Below, piece by piece: positions 5,241 through 5,434 of a stretch of 5,434 bases of DNA. Origin of the DNA: Planctomycetota bacterium (GTDB lineage: Bacteria > Planctomycetota > Phycisphaerae > Sedimentisphaerales > Anaerobacaceae); contig CP070830.1 in assembly GCA_020344865.1 (NCBI GenBank), positions 1,189,724 to 1,195,157 of the forward strand, read 5' to 3'. Under the pieces are notes generated by a model. It was not told the origin of the DNA, searched no databases, and saw nothing but the letters and a program-made list of their open reading frames with translations. Positions within the stretch are counted from its first letter, which is position 1. Every line of letters starts with the position of its first letter. Position numbers and translations under genes: made by a program.

Positions 5241-5434
5241 ATAAACGACGCCGCAACGTTGTCACCCCGATACCCTTTCCTGTCATTCTGGGCAACCTAC
5301 ACAACTTAGGTAACCACACGGCCCTCCAGCCGAACCTTTCTGCGCATGCCCCGTCATCGCCTTTTTTACAAACCTGATTGTCCCCCACACTCTGCCGTAA
5401 CTGTTTTTCAGAACAATACTTAAGGCAGCATACC

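Larger units (their letters stand above)
4607..5434. other. 828-bp intergenic region without a convincing gene
   Basis: No open frame here has both a recognisable protein pattern and a ribosome site, and no tRNA or rRNA signature is visible. The region falls into three parts. Positions 4607-4760 hold terminator-like hairpins and T-runs. Positions 4760-5035 hold short repeats, a palindrome and small hairpins. Positions 5036-5240 are G-rich and then C-rich on the + strand. Positions 5250-5434 show only weak inverted repeats, such as ACCTA/TAGGT (5295-5311) and CAACGTTG (5254-5261). The composition, with many homopolymer runs, differs sharply from the coding DNA. Confidence 0.7.

Noticed and set aside
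5295..5315. Inverted repeat ACCTA/TAGGT followed by GGTAACC as an attachment or operator site
   Set aside because: It has only five base pairs around a 7-nt loop with no associated gene in the window. This is within chance expectation.
5140..5388. 82-codon open frame on the minus strand with a GTG start
   Set aside because: No clear Shine-Dalgarno lies upstream of the GTG. The product is a low-complexity Arg/Gly/Leu mix without domain or membrane pattern, and it runs through the C-rich homopolymer tracts. It is most likely a chance frame.

Overview
The window looks like chromosomal DNA of a planctomycete-type bacterium, most likely from the Phycisphaerae/Sedimentisphaerales side of the phylum. 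Three things point there: a pseudopilin-like protein with a C-terminal H-x(9-10)-DG motif, a large secreted protein with beta-helix and choice-of-anchor-Q-like segments ending in a dockerin-like pair of 'DFAMLADNW' helices, and long low-coding intergenic DNA full of short repeats. This is taxonomic inference from protein style. There is no rRNA or housekeeping marker to confirm it.

Layout. Positions 1-58 are a leader with a clear Shine-Dalgarno. Positions 59-1039 (+) encode a 326-residue prepilin-like/H-X9-DG protein. A 69-bp gap with no visible terminator, but with a second good Shine-Dalgarno, leads to 1109-4606 (+), an 1165-residue exported multidomain protein. In order it has a signal peptide, a right-handed beta-helix built of Pmp-like GGG[IL] repeats, a choice-of-anchor-Q-like segment, an Ig-like (Kre9/KNH-type) domain, a PQQ-like beta-propeller of about eight blades, and a C-terminal dockerin-like module. 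The two genes are probably one transcription unit. Positions 4607-5434 (828 bp) hold no convincing gene. They contain a candidate intrinsic terminator, a heptamer repeat, a 12-bp perfect palindrome, several small hairpins, a striking G-run repeat phased at 10-11 bp (strong G-quadruplex potential), and a C-rich stretch partly complementary to it.

How the genes may work together. Both products are predicted to leave the cytoplasm. The first has the N-terminus of a type II secretion/type IV pilus pseudopilin, though the residues at -1 and +5 are atypical. The second is a Sec-exported surface or secreted protein whose modules all suggest binding or structural display (carbohydrate or protein ligand) rather than an identifiable catalytic reaction. 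Pairing of such pseudopilin-like genes with large exoproteins fits a secretion or surface role, but no substrate can be named from sequence alone.

I did not find a defence system, mobile element gene, CRISPR array, tRNA or rRNA. The most unusual items are the helically phased G-run array at 5037-5100 and the beta-helix plus beta-propeller fusion.
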